NCBI GenBank assembly: GCA_021397845.1
Contig: CM038044.1
Location: 85,569,942-85,633,941 of the forward strand
Origin: Areca catechu
Taxonomy: Eukaryota; Streptophyta; Magnoliopsida; Arecales; Arecaceae
Reading direction: 5' to 3'
Length of the DNA stretch: 64,000 nucleotides
Of the stretch, positions 53,189 to 64,000 are shown in pieces. The position numbers were made by a program, and so were the translations under genes. The notes beneath the pieces are model-generated. The model saw only the letters and a program-made list of their open reading frames with translations, was not told the origin of the DNA and did not search any database. Positions within the stretch are counted from its first letter, which is position 1; each line of letters starts with the position of its first letter.

Positions 53189-55616
53189 CCATTTCTCAAA
53201 GTCGGACCTCTATATCGCATCCATATAGGTGATCGGATCCTTATTGTTCTCATCGAGTCTAATGGGATCACCATCCCGGACCAAGAAACCGTAGTATCTA
53301 TCCAGTCGACTTGGTACCCTATCGAATCTCCTTAATGGTTCATGTGTGGGCTCTGGGTGTGATCTAATCACAACCGGTTCTATGTTGTCCCTTAAGTGTA
53401 TCGGTTCTTTTACTTGTTGATCTTCACTAAGTTCAATCTTAGCAGCTACAGTTCCTTCACCAAGGAACTCATTTTTCAAAAAAATAGCCCTAAGACTGAC
53501 GAGCAATTTTTGTTCCTCGGCCAAGTAGAAGTAATACCCCTTAGACTCTTTTGGATACCCAACAAATAGGCACTAATCAGACCTAGGTCCAAGTTTGTCC
53601 GTTTCCAAATGTTTTACATAAGCCGGGCAACCCCAAACTTGCAGGTGTGAGAGTGTCGGCTTACATCCAGTCCATATTTCATATGGGGTTTTGTTAACAG
53701 ATTTACTCTGTGCTCTATTCAAAAGGTAACATACTGATTCCAGAGCATATTCCCAAAAGGACAGTGATAGTGAAGCAAAGCCTATCATGGACTGAACCAT
53801 GTCTAACAGGATTTGATTCCTCCTTTCAGACACTCCATTTAACTGAGGTATCCCTGGAGGTGTCCATTAAGAGAGAATCCCATTCTTCTCAAGATATGTC
53901 AGAAACTCACTAGAAAGGTATCACCGTCTCGATCTGATTGAAGGGTTTTGATATACCTTCCAATTTCTTTTTCTACTTCATTACAATATCGTTTGAACAA
54001 TTCAAACGATTCAGATTTATGTCTCATCAAGAAGACATAACCGTACATCGAAAGGTCATCTATAAATATAATGAAATAATTGTACCCTCCTTTAGTACTA
54101 ATATTCATGGGTTCACATATGTCAGTATGTATCAGACTTAGAATTTCTTTGGCTCGTTCACCTTTTTTAGTAAAAGGTAACTTTGTCATCTTTCTAAGAA
54201 GATAGGACTCATAGGTTGAAAGTGAACCACTTCACTAAAGTCGAGGAGACCCTCGCACTTCAACCTGTTTATCCTGCTCTTGTTAATATGACCTAGCCTA
54301 CAATGCCATAGGAATGCATCACTAACATTATCTATCCTAGGGCATTTGCTAGACATGTACACTACACTAACAGGTCGCGATAGTACATAAATGCCATTAT
54401 TCATATATCCATTCATTATGACAGAACCATTCCAAATGATTTTGCAAATGTCATTCTTTATTGATAGTTCATAACCATACATGGCCAATTGGCCTACAGA
54501 AATGACATTTAAAATAAAAGATAGACAATAATGACACTCATTCAAAATAATTGTACAAGACTTGAAAACTAGTTTGAGGACTCCCAATGCCTGGACTGGA
54601 ACTTGGCTTCCATTTCTCACGTTCAAGAATCTCTCGCCATCCTCTAATCTTCTACTAACTTAAAGTTCCTACAAAGAATTGTAAATGTGAATTAGACTTC
54701 CAGTATCCAATATCCAGTTAGTAGTATCGCAGATAGAAAAACTACAAGGTATTATCATATAAATACCTTATCCAGCACCTCCTGGCTGCTTCCTCTTCTT
54801 GGACCTGTTCGGCTCAAGGGATGAAATGTAAAGAGGATAGTTTCTCTTCCAATGCCCCCACTTCTTACAAAAGAAGCACTCTTCTTGGCTCTTATCAGCC
54901 TTCTCCTTCTTGGCCTGACTTTGCCCAGAAGCATTCTACACCTGTTTTCCTTTATTTTTTTTCCTTTCTTAAAGGGACGATGCCCTGCCAAAGATCCTCC
55001 CACTAGATTTACCACCCCTTTGTTTAGATGGTGGTCTTTCTCATAAGTCTACAGCAACTCTAACATACCGTGGTAGTTAACTACAGGCTTATTCATTCTA
55101 TAATAATCGAGAAAATCTAGATAGGAAGAGGGCAAAGAATTGAGAATCGCATCATTTCCAAGCTATTTATGCAAGGGACATCCGAGCTTACCCAAGCGCT
55201 CAACATCTCGATCATGTACATTACATGATCAATGACTGAGGCCCCATCACGCATCCGTACATTGTAGATAGCACAGGAGACCTTGTACCTCTCAACATCG
55301 TCTGGTATCCTGAAAGACTCCTTCAACCTTTGAAGGATTTCTTTCGACTAGGCTTTTTCAAATTTGCGAACTCGTCATTCATCACTGCCAATATTATGCA
55401 TCAAACAGTGATCCTATTAAAGAGCCACTTCTGATAAGTGGCTCTGACCGAACCCCGAGCATTGGGAGCAGGGGTTTCAGGTGCCGGATCTGATATCATA
55501 TACAGGATCCATTCATACTCTAGAACAATCCTGAGTCTTCGATATCAGCTATCGAAGTTGGAACCCTTAAGCTTCTCATTATCGAGAAGAGACCGGAGCG
55601 ACAGGTTGGAAAACAT
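53189..55616 (-). pseudogene. Copia A2 gag-pol, 5' part (gag to start of reverse transcriptase)
   Basis: The start ATG is at 55616-55614, after TTTTCCTTTCAG on the sense strand. Residues align with copia A1 (LSLRSLLDNEKLKG). The knuckle is damaged: its last Cys reads Tyr (CFFCKKWGHWKRNY, near 54880). The protease region, GAG-pre-integrase region (LWHCRLGHINKSR) and integrase core follow in pieces at 54626-54186, 54189-53899 and 53833-53573, then the acidic linker to reverse transcriptase (53524-53210). Multiple stops and frameshifts separate these pieces. Continues at 43891 beyond gypsy F. Confidence 0.85.
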
Positions 55617-57477
55617 CTGAAAGGAAAACCAAAGCTAATTAGTGTAAATGAATTATTATCCTATAGACATGGTCTTTAGTCTAAAGGCCCTCCCACTATT
55701 TTGTTCAGACTGGTAGCCTCTACCTCCAATCTGAAGAATCACTTTGATTCCTAAGTGGGTACTAGAGTCCAATAGACAATACATGAGCCCGACTTTGGCC
55801 GGCCCACTCATGCGCATCTAAAGGTAGGTTCTTCAATAGATTACTTCTCCAAGTAACCTCTAGTATTTAGGTTTTTGCTCCAAGGTGCACTTCAATCGGC
55901 CTTTGGGCCTCCTATTGAAGGTCCCGGTTAGGTCCAACCATTAACATGACAAAATTCAATGCTTCTAGCTAACGAATAGTCAAGCCCAACTTTGGCCGGC
56001 CCACCTGACCACCGTTAAGAGAGTTGCACTGAGCCATCATATTAGGAACAGCAATTCCAATAGCTCGATGAACACCCGATCTTTGGATCTACCGATGAAC
56101 ACCCAACTATTGAACCCATTACCATCCCACTTAATGGGAGGCTAGGCTTGGTTATCCCTATAATTTTATCCTTTTATGAACCTAATAATTTAGAGGATTT
56201 AATTTTAATATCACAGAAGAATAGATGATAAGACATGGATTAACCTTCCACTGACCACATCAGCAATCAAGGAGGGTTACACAAAACTAATGATCCATGG
56301 GCACCTAAAATCTATCAGGACTGATTAACCTTGGGTGACATGGGTTAACCTGAGTCAATAAGCTATCCAATCAATTCTGATCGACCACATTGGCCAGGTA
56401 AGTGAGATCATGGGTTGGGTTCCGCCATTAACTGTCTTACCTTAGACACCACCGAGTTGGCCAGGTAAGAGGTAGCCCTAAAGAACCATGATCAAACTGC
56501 CAAACTTACCTAGACACCAATTGGTTTATCAAAGTCAATTAGACTAACCAAAAGACTCAGGCTGACCACTGAGCCACAAAATTAGGTCCATTTAGATTTT
56601 TGGACTAATCAATCTAACTATTAGAGAGATCTATAGAGAAAAAATCCTAACCAAACATTTGATTAGATTAATTCTCTATTTAGTTTAATGCATCTAAACT
56701 CATGTCTAACCCAATTAAGGATCCAAAAGAAGCTAACCCATGACCCTTAAGGCTTATTGAAATGACTTCAAATCTTTGAATCATATTCCTCGAGTTATTG
56801 TCATTCGATATAACTTAAGTCTCGATTAAGTCCAATAGCCTTAATTAATCGAAACAATTTCAATTAAGAATGTAAAATAATTTTACGAGCAAATTTAAAT
56901 TCACTGTTTCAAGACTTTCTGGTCAAGTCGACCGAGCAGGGGTCAAGTCAGCTCGAGCAAAACCAGAACAGACAGATTCATCTATTAGCAGAGACGAGTC
57001 GGCTTGAGTAGGGGTCAAGTCGGCTCGTCCAGAACCAGAACAGATAGATCGTTCTGTTTGCAAAAATGAGTCGGCTCGAGCAAGATTTGAGTCGGGTCAA
57101 GCAAGATTCGAGTAGGCTCGTCTATGGGGGCAGAAAATAGTGACTTCAATATCATGCATCTTACTTGAACTATTCAAAGTTAGAGATTAAATACGATCAA
57201 AACAAAATTCTTAGATCTTATCTAAATTTATTTTATGATCATAACATTAGATTAAAACATTTTTTAATCTATATTTTCTCTTATTTTCTTTTTCATGAGT
57301 CAATCACAAGCGGCACCCCTACATGCCATAGGAGATCCCATTGAATGGGAAGAGAGGGTCTTGTAGCCCTACTTCTCTCCTATGACCGGACGGCCATGGT
57401 GAAGCACTCAATCTAAGTACTTAAGAGAAAACAATGATGTTAAAGCATGCTAATATTATAATACTATGAAGAAAACC
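55617..57477 (-). other. Copia A2 leader (1.86 kb) with structured elements
   Basis: A long untranslated leader between primer site and gag. It holds two constant-loop hairpins: CATGAG/CTCATG (55782-55787 with 55807-55812) and AGTCAAG/CCTGACC (55978-55984 with 56004-56010), loops of 19 nt each. It also holds the shared module (56388-56530), several copies of GAGTCGGCTCG-like motifs (56930-57125) and the CATAGGAG/CTCCTATG inverted repeat (57327-57384). In a spliced or packaged RNA these would lie in one 5' region. No ORF of interest is present. Confidence 0.7.
56388..56530 (-). other. Shared leader module, copia A2 copy
   Basis: In the sense direction box 1 is CCAATTGGTGTCTAGGTAAG (56523-56504). 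Box 2 is TTACCTGGCCAAC with TCGGTGGTGTCTAAGG (56468-56440). Box 3 is CTTACCTGGCCAATG. The order and spacing match copia A1, although the two sequences have drifted. Confidence 0.7.
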
Positions 57478-57491
57478 TGGCTCTGATACCA
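57478..57491 (-). other. Primer binding site of copia A2
   Basis: TGGTATCAGAGCCA on the minus strand, three bases from the LTR end (CCCTTCA). It matches the initiator-methionine tRNA end. Confidence 0.95.
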
Positions 57492-57494
57492 TTT

Positions 57495-57620
57495 TGAAGG
57501 GAAAATATGCTAGGCAGAAATAAAATATTTTAAAATAATTTTAAAATAAACAGTGGAAGGCTTGGTAGATCGATCAAAACGATCTACCAATCTGCCAGCA
57601 ACAGGATCTAGTAAGATAAT
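57495..57620 (-). repeat. Copia A2 5' LTR fragment
   Basis: 126 bp that align with the end of the 3' LTR (40478-40603) with about a dozen differences. It is cut at GATAAT, where the SIRE-like LTR begins. Confidence 0.9.
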
Positions 57621-59675
57621 TGTTGACCTCATAAATGATTTTAATGATAACCAAACATTGAAGCATGCACATTTATTTCTAACAACTCTTCAAGTAGTTT
57701 ACAAGTTTTTGTAGGATGATTTAATTGTTCAAATTTCAACTCCTACATCTTTTGTTCTTGTTTTGAGTTATGTTATAATCTGATTTTGTAAAGAAGAACT
57801 CAATGAAAAAGTTAAGAAAAAATCATGTAAAAGGGTTACTTCTATGAGTGTGTGTGCTTTAAATTTATTTTGAGTTGGTGTGCTTAAAAAGTTTAAGAGT
57901 GTTGGTAAGAGTCTTCTTGAAGTTCAATTGTAAAAGTCTTGAAGAAGTCACTCGAGCCGACCTAGCATGTTGAAAAGCTGACTCCATCTCATGGCACGCA
58001 TCAAGGATTCTGGTACGCAGCAATCCGACCCGACTCGAAGGTAACCGATCCAACTCCAGTAAATCTGAGTCAACTGGAATATGTCCGAGCCGACTCTTCC
58101 AGAGTCCAGTTTTTGAGGATTTCTAAGAACAGCCAGGCGAGCCGACCCGAACCACAAAGAGCTGACTCTGCCAGACCTAATTTTGAAGACCTGATAAAGC
58201 GAGTGTTGCCCAGGTGGCTTCCCAAGAGGGGGGGTGAATTGGGTTTAAAAATCTTTTGCAAGTATGTGCACTTTGAAATTCTTTTAGTGTAGAAGTGAAG
58301 TGTATAAAGCGGAAGTAAATAAATTAAAGCTATCAAGCAATGAAAGCATAATCACAAACACCAAGAAATAGAGTGGTTCAGAGCAACCGGCTCCTACATC
58401 CACTATCCAAGGACCACTTGGGGTTTCCACTATATTCCCCAACCGGAATACAGCGGATTATTTTACTAGGCTCACAATCCAAACCTATACACTTTGGTTT
58501 TACCGGGATCACCAAAGAAACCCTAACTCCCTTTGGTTTTAAACGGGATCACCAAAGAAAACCCAAAAACTTGGTTTTAAACTGGGAAAACCAAGAACCC
58601 AAACTTAGATTTTATAAGGTTCACCTAAAAACCTTTAACTCTCTCTTAAGATATAGCCCCTTGTTGTTTTTAAAGAATAAACAAAGATAAAGAATGAATA
58701 ACAAGCAACTACAACAAACCAAGTTTGTTTTGATATTGTCGATGTAGATCAAGATGAAGTCAAGCCTTGAGTGCTCTTCAATGCTCTTCAATGCTGCTTC
58801 TTCCCTTCTTCAATGAGTGGATTCAATGATAGAGTGGAGTTGGTAAAGCTTTGAATCCACTTGAATGCTCTTTGAGGTAAGTAGAGGAATAACTTGAAAG
58901 CTCTTTGTTTTCTCAAGAAAATTCAGCAATAATTCTCAATTAATTGTTTAATCCTTCAAAAATAATCTCCTTTATAGTTTTCCATGAGATATGACTGTTG
59001 TAGGGCCTTGGGATTTGTTAAATGGCCGTTGGAGTTGAATTGGAATTCAAATTTCAATTTCAGTAACTAGCCGTTGAAGTATAGACAATGGCTCCACGAG
59101 CCAGCTCGAGCTCTAGGAGTCGGCTCGAAGTTTCAGACATGCCAGAAACAAACTTTTGTAGGAGCCGGCTCTTAGACTAGGAGTCGGCTCTTGCCTTCAA
59201 GCTTTCAGTCATGACAAACATACATACTTAAAGTCTGCTCTTGATCTGGGAGTCGGCTCTAGTTCTCAGAACTTCAAAAACTATATTTCTGGAGGAGTCG
59301 ACTCTTGAACTGGGAGTCGGCTCTTGGTTCTGAAACTTTGAATCTTCCTATGTGCCGTGCCATTTTGAGTCGGCTCTTACAAATCTTTTAAAAAATATGC
59401 TTCAAGCTTCCCAAAAACTTCAACATTGAATCAACTAGAAGCTAATCTACATACTTTATCAAAATACTTACAATTTTTAAGCCAATTTTACATGATTATA
59501 GCATTCATAAGTTAGGGCTTTTACAAATACAATTGAATTACCCTTAAGTGATTTGAAAACCATTTTAAACAAAGGTAACCAATCCTGCAAAACTTTTTAA
59601 ACAATTTGTAAAGGGTTAGTATCAAATACATGTTCCAATGTTTTGTGATCAACAAAATCATTTCAGGGGTCAACA
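57621..59675 (-). repeat. SIRE-like LTR
   Basis: 2055 bp with inverted ends TGTTGACC and GGTCAACA. It contains a run AAGAGGGGGGGTGAATTGGG near 58226, a phrase I recall from plant SIRE-type LTRs, and several GAGTCGGCTC/GAGCCGACT-type motifs (57950-58190, 59090-59370). Short open frames inside it are not genes. Copia A2 LTR flanks it on the left. Confidence 0.8.
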
Positions 59676-60271
59676 ATCTCCCTCTTTTTGATGATAACAA
59701 AACACTGGGCATGATTAAAAAATTGAAAGCACTTTACAATTGTAGTAATTTCAAGTCTATGCGTATCATATAGGTTAAGTATCGGTGTATCGATACAATG
59801 TGCCAAAATATATCAAATGTATAGCATTGAATACTACATATCATGTATATCAAGTGTATTGAAACATGATGTATCATATGTATCATAACATGATGTATCG
59901 AGGGTATTGACCATACAATGCATATCGAGACTTATGAAATTTTTCAAACTTTTGAAGTAAACTTAAGTTTCATCAAATTTTCATGAATCAAACCTCCATT
60001 TCATCAAAGTTTCATAACATTCAATTATCCATATCGCATTTGTAAATAATTTTGAGCAATTTTCATGAATCAACATAACTTCCTTTCATGAATCAATATA
60101 GCATAGATTTATTAATATAGCCTTTTCTTATTCATGCCAACCACAGTCTCCATTCTCCATCTTTTTGTCATCAACAAAAGGTGTATGAGAAATGGACATT
60201 CATTCATAATATATATTCATAACATATGAGAAATATTGATTCAATCATAACATTAATTCATAACAAGTGAA

Positions 60272-60307
<36 letters not shown>

Positions 60308-60418
60308 AATAAGCCAATACATAGCATATGTGATACTTTACAAACGTGCCACGGCATAACAAAATAGTATCACAACCAAATACAACAACAAAAAGTCTCA
60401 AAAGATAAAACCTAAACA
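59676..60418 (-). other. Non-coding 3' region of the SIRE-like element
   Basis: AT-rich sequence between the polypurine tract and the end of the extra ORF. Repeated phrases around 'tgtatcga' and 'catgatgtatc' occur near 59770-59930. I see no gene. Confidence 0.5.
60263..60303. repeat. TA dinucleotide microsatellite
   Basis: About 20 TA units in the 3' non-coding region of the SIRE-like element. Confidence 0.95.
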
Positions 60419-62055
60419 TCAGAATGAGGTTCGAGGATCACTATCAGGTTCTTCCTCATCAGAGGAGGAACCAACCTCTAGAATACCTGGACTAGGCTTG
60501 AACTTGGGGAACCTAGGTTAGAGATCCCTAATCCTAGTCCTAGTAGGTGTAGAAGTCCTAGTTACTTTAGATTTAGGTTTAGGTTTGGTTTTTGATTTAG
60601 ATGAAATAAAAATGGGTGTAGGTCTAGTAGTAGGTGGATCAAGAGATAGGGCCAAAGTGCTGGTGGATGAAAGCATCTGAGTAGCAGGAGTCACTCCAAC
60701 ATCAGTAGATCCAGCAGCCTCCATACTATCCTGAGGCTCACTAACAACAGGTGTGGCATGATACGGTGCATCAGTGCAATGTGTCTCCTGTCCCTGCTCA
60801 GCATATGTGCCAGTACCAGTCTCAGTGCCCATGCCAGTTGCTGTGCCAGTCCCTATGGAAGTAGAAGGTGCATGCTGGCTGGCCGCAGATAGCTGTCTCA
60901 ATATAGCCATAATATCATGAAAGCCCTGCTGCATCTCGGACTGTAGAGAACTAATCCTCCTATCAGTGTCAGTCCTGAGACAAGAAATCTCCTCCAAGAC
61001 TCTCTGAAGTCTATCATCAGTATCAGCTCTAGCAGTAGTAGGAGTCCTGACTGGTGAATGTGGTGAAACAAGAGCTGGCTCGGATGGTCCAGCCTCATCA
61101 GTCTGTCCCTCAGTCTGCTCACTATGTCCCTGTGCAGCCTGTACATCATCATCTGAGTCCTCTGAGTGTGCTACAGGAACTCTTAAGGTCTTCCTGATCC
61201 AATTTTCATCAACCTTAATAAATCCCATTCTGGTCAGGGATTTTACTGTGTACCTATCGGTGTGCAGCAACAAACGACAGTCCTCTCCAGTAAGATCAAT
61301 ATCAGCATCCTGGAACAGCAAAGTAAACACCATCCTGTAGGGCAAACAGGCTCGTGCCCTACGTACAGCCTCTCTCATCTGAGAAATCATAATAAATGGA
61401 AGGTTGAGAGGGGCTCCCCCTCAATCAGTCACCTCATGAATGTAAGATCTCTCTCGCTAACCCAGTCGAATCTACCTGTCCTGGGTAGGAAAATCCGGCT
61501 AATGATGTTGTGTAACAGCCTCATTTCTAATGAGAGCTAGTTTGCACTCACATGAATAATTCCTTTAACATTAGATCTTCCCAAGATGAGTCTGAGAGTC
61601 TTCACTCTTTTCTTCATAACCAAATAGCAATCTCCTTCTTTAGGTATATTCAACAAATTTGAAAGTTTCTGCTCATTCACTTCTATCAATTTCCCTTTTA
61701 CTGTTCCTTCAATATGAAAAGCTCCTAGTGACATGTTCTCAAAGAATTGTCGAACCAGAATTGGGTAAGTTGGAACATTTAATTGACAAAAATCCTTCCA
61801 ACCTTGTCTTTCAAGCCACATACCAATATTCAACTATTCTTGTTCTAGAAAATTGAAATCAATGCATCTACCAGGCGTCACTTATCGATTTCCCATTGGA
61901 ATGACTTGTCGGGGTGCTGGAACAACTTCCTCTGGCTTAGTCTACTGTTCTTCTTGTGGAATCGAGGTATCCATTCGCCTCTTGCTCCTCCTTTCCTCAG
62001 CCATAGTCTGAACAACCCTTGTTGCTTTCTTTGCCACCGCCTTGCGAGGCACCAT
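60419..62055 (-). pseudogene. Additional ORF of the SIRE-like element, plant-transposon-protein type
   Basis: A decayed reading frame of about 545 codons starting at ATG 62055 (MVPRKAVAKKATRVVQ) and ending with an acidic tail (SSSDEEEPDSDPRTSF, stop 60421-60419). Middle residues such as WLERQGWKDFCQ, LSNLLNIPKEGDCYLV, RTGRFDWVSERDL and REAVRRARACLPYRM resemble what I recall as the putative plant transposon protein domain of many plant retroelements. After it come a Gln/Ser/Thr-rich stretch, a coiled-coil-like part (DRLQRVLEEISCLRTDTDRR) and Lys-rich KSKTKPKPKSK. Breaks are three stops before residue 75, one at about 61534, one near 61433, a frameshift near 61390 and a stop at 60518. It sits where env-like ORFs lie in SIRE elements. 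It has no visible membrane segment, and the function is unknown. Confidence 0.6.
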
Positions 62056-62379
62056 TCTCCAAAGATCAAAGATTTAAGAAAGTTTGAGAGGGTTTTTGGA
62101 GAGTTTTCAAGTGTGGAGTGAGGAGTCAGCTAAGATAAAAAGGTTATAATCCAAGAAATACAATGAATAGGGAAAGTGGAAACCCTACTTAAAAAGCTTC
62201 GGCCCGACCTGCGAGTCGGCTCGCCCAAAGCTTTGAGAACTTGAGTCGGCTCGAGCAAAATTCTATTCTAAAAATCAAAATGGGTCAAACTCAATTTCTA
62301 AGGGTTTTTAGAGTCTAAACTAGGTTGCCCTATGCTCTAAAGAGAAGTTTGAAATTTCTAGATAATTTTTCCTTAATTT
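62056..62379. other. Junction between opposite-strand SIRE segments
   Basis: Between the extra ORF (minus) and gag-pol (plus). It contains CTGCGAGTCGGCTCGCCC and GAGTCGGCTCGAGC near 62205-62260. No ORF, LTR end, primer site or target duplication was found, so the nature of the switch in orientation is unresolved. Confidence 0.4.
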
Positions 62380-64000
62380 TCAAAAATTAGGTCAGATAGG
62401 TTTAAATGCTTTAAATGCTAAAGGAATTTTAGTAACAAGATTTATATCTTCAAAAGCTTCAGCTTCAAATACAAAATCTCAAAAAGCTTTTCCATCGAAT
62501 TATGTTTCAAATGGCTTGAAGTATGTTCCTAAGAATTATGTTCAAAAATCTTTCAAACCAAACATATCTATTTCTGCATCTTTTAAAGTTTCAAAGCATG
62601 CATCATTCAAATATGATAAAATTATCTGTTATGCATGTCATAGAATTGGACATAAATTTTATCAATGCAATTAATTGAAAAGTTCCATGATTGGTGCATT
62701 GAAATATAGAATTGTTTGGGTTCCAAAAGGAACTAATTTTACTAACCCGAAAGGATCCAAGTTAGCTTGGATACCTAAAATCACTCCTTGACTATTTTGC
62801 AGGACTATCTTGCAGCCTACAAATTAAAGAAAAGATGGTATCTTGATAGTGGCTGTTCAAGGCATATGACGGGTGACAAGGATTAGTTCATCACCCTATA
62901 AATGAAAGGAGGAGGATTGGTTACTTTTGGTGATAATGGCAAGAGGAGAATAATCAGAATCGGTAAAATTAAGATAACCCCCTATACTTTTATTGAAGAT
63001 GTGTTGCTAATAGATAAATTGAAGCATAATTTATTGAGTATTAGTCAACTTTGTGATAAAGGCTTCAAGGTTATCTTTGAATCATCTATGTGTATAGTAA
63101 CTAACTCTCTTAATTCTAGCAATAAATTCATTGGTCATAGACTTGGAAATATCTATATGGTAGATCTAAATGATCTAGCCATGACTAGTAGTTCCAGTCT
63201 AATAGCAATGAATGCTAAGACCAAGGAGTCTTGTTTATTATGGCATAGATGATTAGGTCATGCTAGCATGCATACAATTGCCAAATTAATTTCTAAGAAT
63301 CTGGTTAGAGGTTTGCCATACTTTAAAGTTGATATTGATTATGTATGTGATGCTTGTCAATTAGGCAAACAAACTAAGGAGAGTTTTAAATTAAAAAATG
63401 TTATTTCAACTACTAGACCCCTTGAGCTACTTCACATGGACTTATTTGGACCAACTAGGACCACAAGCCTAGGAGGTATGAAATATCGCCTTGCGATTGT
63501 AGATGACTTTTCTAGATTCACATGGATATTATTTATTGCACAAAAAGATGAAACCTTTGATGTATTTCGAAAATTTTATAAGAAGGTTTCAAATAAGAAA
63601 AATCTTTCTGTTATTTCTATAAGAAGTGATCATGGAATTGAATTTCAAAATTAATTTTTTGGTGAATATTGTACTGAGCACAGCATTGATCACAACTTCT
63701 CCGCTCCTAGAACACCACAACAAAATGGTGTTATAGAGAGAAAGAATAGAACTTTGGAAGAAATGGCCTGAACCATGTTGTGTGAAGGCAATCTTCCAAT
63801 GTACTTTTGGGCAGAGCAGTGAACACTGCCTGTTACATATTAAATCGAGTTTTAATACACCCAATTTCAAAGAAAACCCCTATGAGCTTTGGAATAGAAG
63901 AAAACCAAATATTAATTACTTTCATATTTTTGGGTGTAAATACTGTGTTGAATAATGGTAAAGATAACCTAGGAAAGTTTGATGCAAAATCTGATGAATC
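62380..64000 (+). pseudogene. SIRE-like gag-pol, partial and broken, runs off the window
   Basis: Plus strand. The gag end has the knuckle CYACHRIGHKFYQC (62629-62670). Protease follows with LDSGCSRHMTGDK (about 62842), then the GAG-pre-integrase region (LLWHR, LGHASM, CDACQLGKQ) and integrase with HMDLFGP, RSDHG and NGVIERKN; the first two Asp and the Glu of the DDE triad are present. Stops occur near 62672, 62884, 63249, 63652 and 63769, and more follow near 63820. Residue style (WVPKG, RFTWILF) is that of the SIRE lineage. Reverse transcriptase would lie beyond 64000. Confidence 0.85.

Larger units (their letters stand above)
40478..57620 (-). mobile_element. Copia A2, decayed, split by gypsy F
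   Basis: A minus-strand copia of the same family as A1. Left to right: 3' LTR (40478-42385), polypurine tract, the 3' half of pol (42399-43891), gypsy F, the rest of gag-pol (53189-55616), leader, primer site (57478-57491) and 126 bp of the 5' LTR (57495-57620). The SIRE-like LTR interrupts the 5' LTR at 57621. Where both LTRs can be compared they differ at roughly one base in ten, so the insertion is old. The target duplication cannot be tested because the far end lies outside the window. Confidence 0.9.
57621..62270 (-). mobile_element. SIRE-like copia, 3' end on the minus strand
   Basis: The LTR (57621-59675) is followed on its right by ATCTCCCTCTTTTTGATGAT, which on the minus strand is a purine tract leading into TGTTGACCCC. 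That identifies it as the 3' LTR of a minus-strand element. An extra ORF (60419-62055) lies in the env-like position between pol and the 3' LTR. Upstream pol on the minus strand is missing: from about 62380 SIRE-type gag-pol appears on the plus strand instead. The orientation conflict suggests an inversion or a second element; the edge near 62270 is approximate. Confidence 0.7.

Noticed and set aside
58373..58690. Open frame of 105 codons at 58.4 kb
   Set aside because: Lies in the SIRE-like LTR on the strand opposite to its transcription, with no domain.

Overview
The window looks like gene-free, repeat-dense plant nuclear DNA. Everything I can identify in its 64 kb is an LTR retrotransposon, a fragment of one, or a tandem repeat. 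I see no host gene, rRNA, tRNA gene, CRISPR array or bacterial-type feature. The Ty1/copia elements with long LTRs and long untranslated leaders (Angela-like), a SIRE-like copia, chromodomain Ty3/gypsy elements and initiator-methionine tRNA primer sites point to a large-genome flowering plant. A monocot such as a palm is possible, but that is a guess. Element names used here (copia A1, A2, B, C; gypsy D, E, F; SIRE) are mine.

Layout. Bases 1-5300 hold a decayed plus-strand copia (A1). Bases 5300-8405 and 37084-39121 are unassigned repeats that were once contiguous: copia B (8406-37083, plus) inserted into a 52-bp tandem repeat and split it. Copia B was later hit three times. Intact copia C sits in its 5' LTR (10000-19947, minus, target duplication AGTAT). 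A solo LTR sits in the same LTR (20750-23172, duplication GGTTT). Gypsy D sits in its reverse transcriptase (about 27122-33515). Next come one LTR and the primer site of gypsy E (39122-40417). Copia A2 follows (minus, 40478-57620), split by the near-complete gypsy F (43897-53183, duplication CCTAG). From 57621 a SIRE-like LTR lies in the 5' LTR of A2. After it come an extra ORF on the minus strand and then SIRE gag-pol on the plus strand, an arrangement that implies an inversion or two colliding copies.

Only copia C looks able to move by itself. It has one uninterrupted 1303-codon gag-pol, matching LTRs (by eye seven transitions and one 1-bp gap in about 2420 bp), a primer site, a polypurine tract and a target duplication. 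Every other coding region is broken. Gypsy D keeps gag but has almost no pol.

The most unusual signal is in the untranslated leaders between primer site and gag. (1) Copia C and copia B each carry four hairpins whose loop is nearly constant within the element while the stems differ from hairpin to hairpin and remain complementary. Copia A1 and A2 show the same pattern with another loop. (2) A leader module of about 140 nt, built from TTGGTGTCTAGG and ACCTGGCCAA boxes around a C/G-rich spacer, recurs in all four copia and both gypsy leaders, across two superfamilies. (3) The two gypsy leaders share a 7-bp hairpin with a compensatory base-pair change. Together these suggest a modular structured RNA, plausibly for packaging, dimerisation or translation, shared or exchanged between unrelated retrotransposons.
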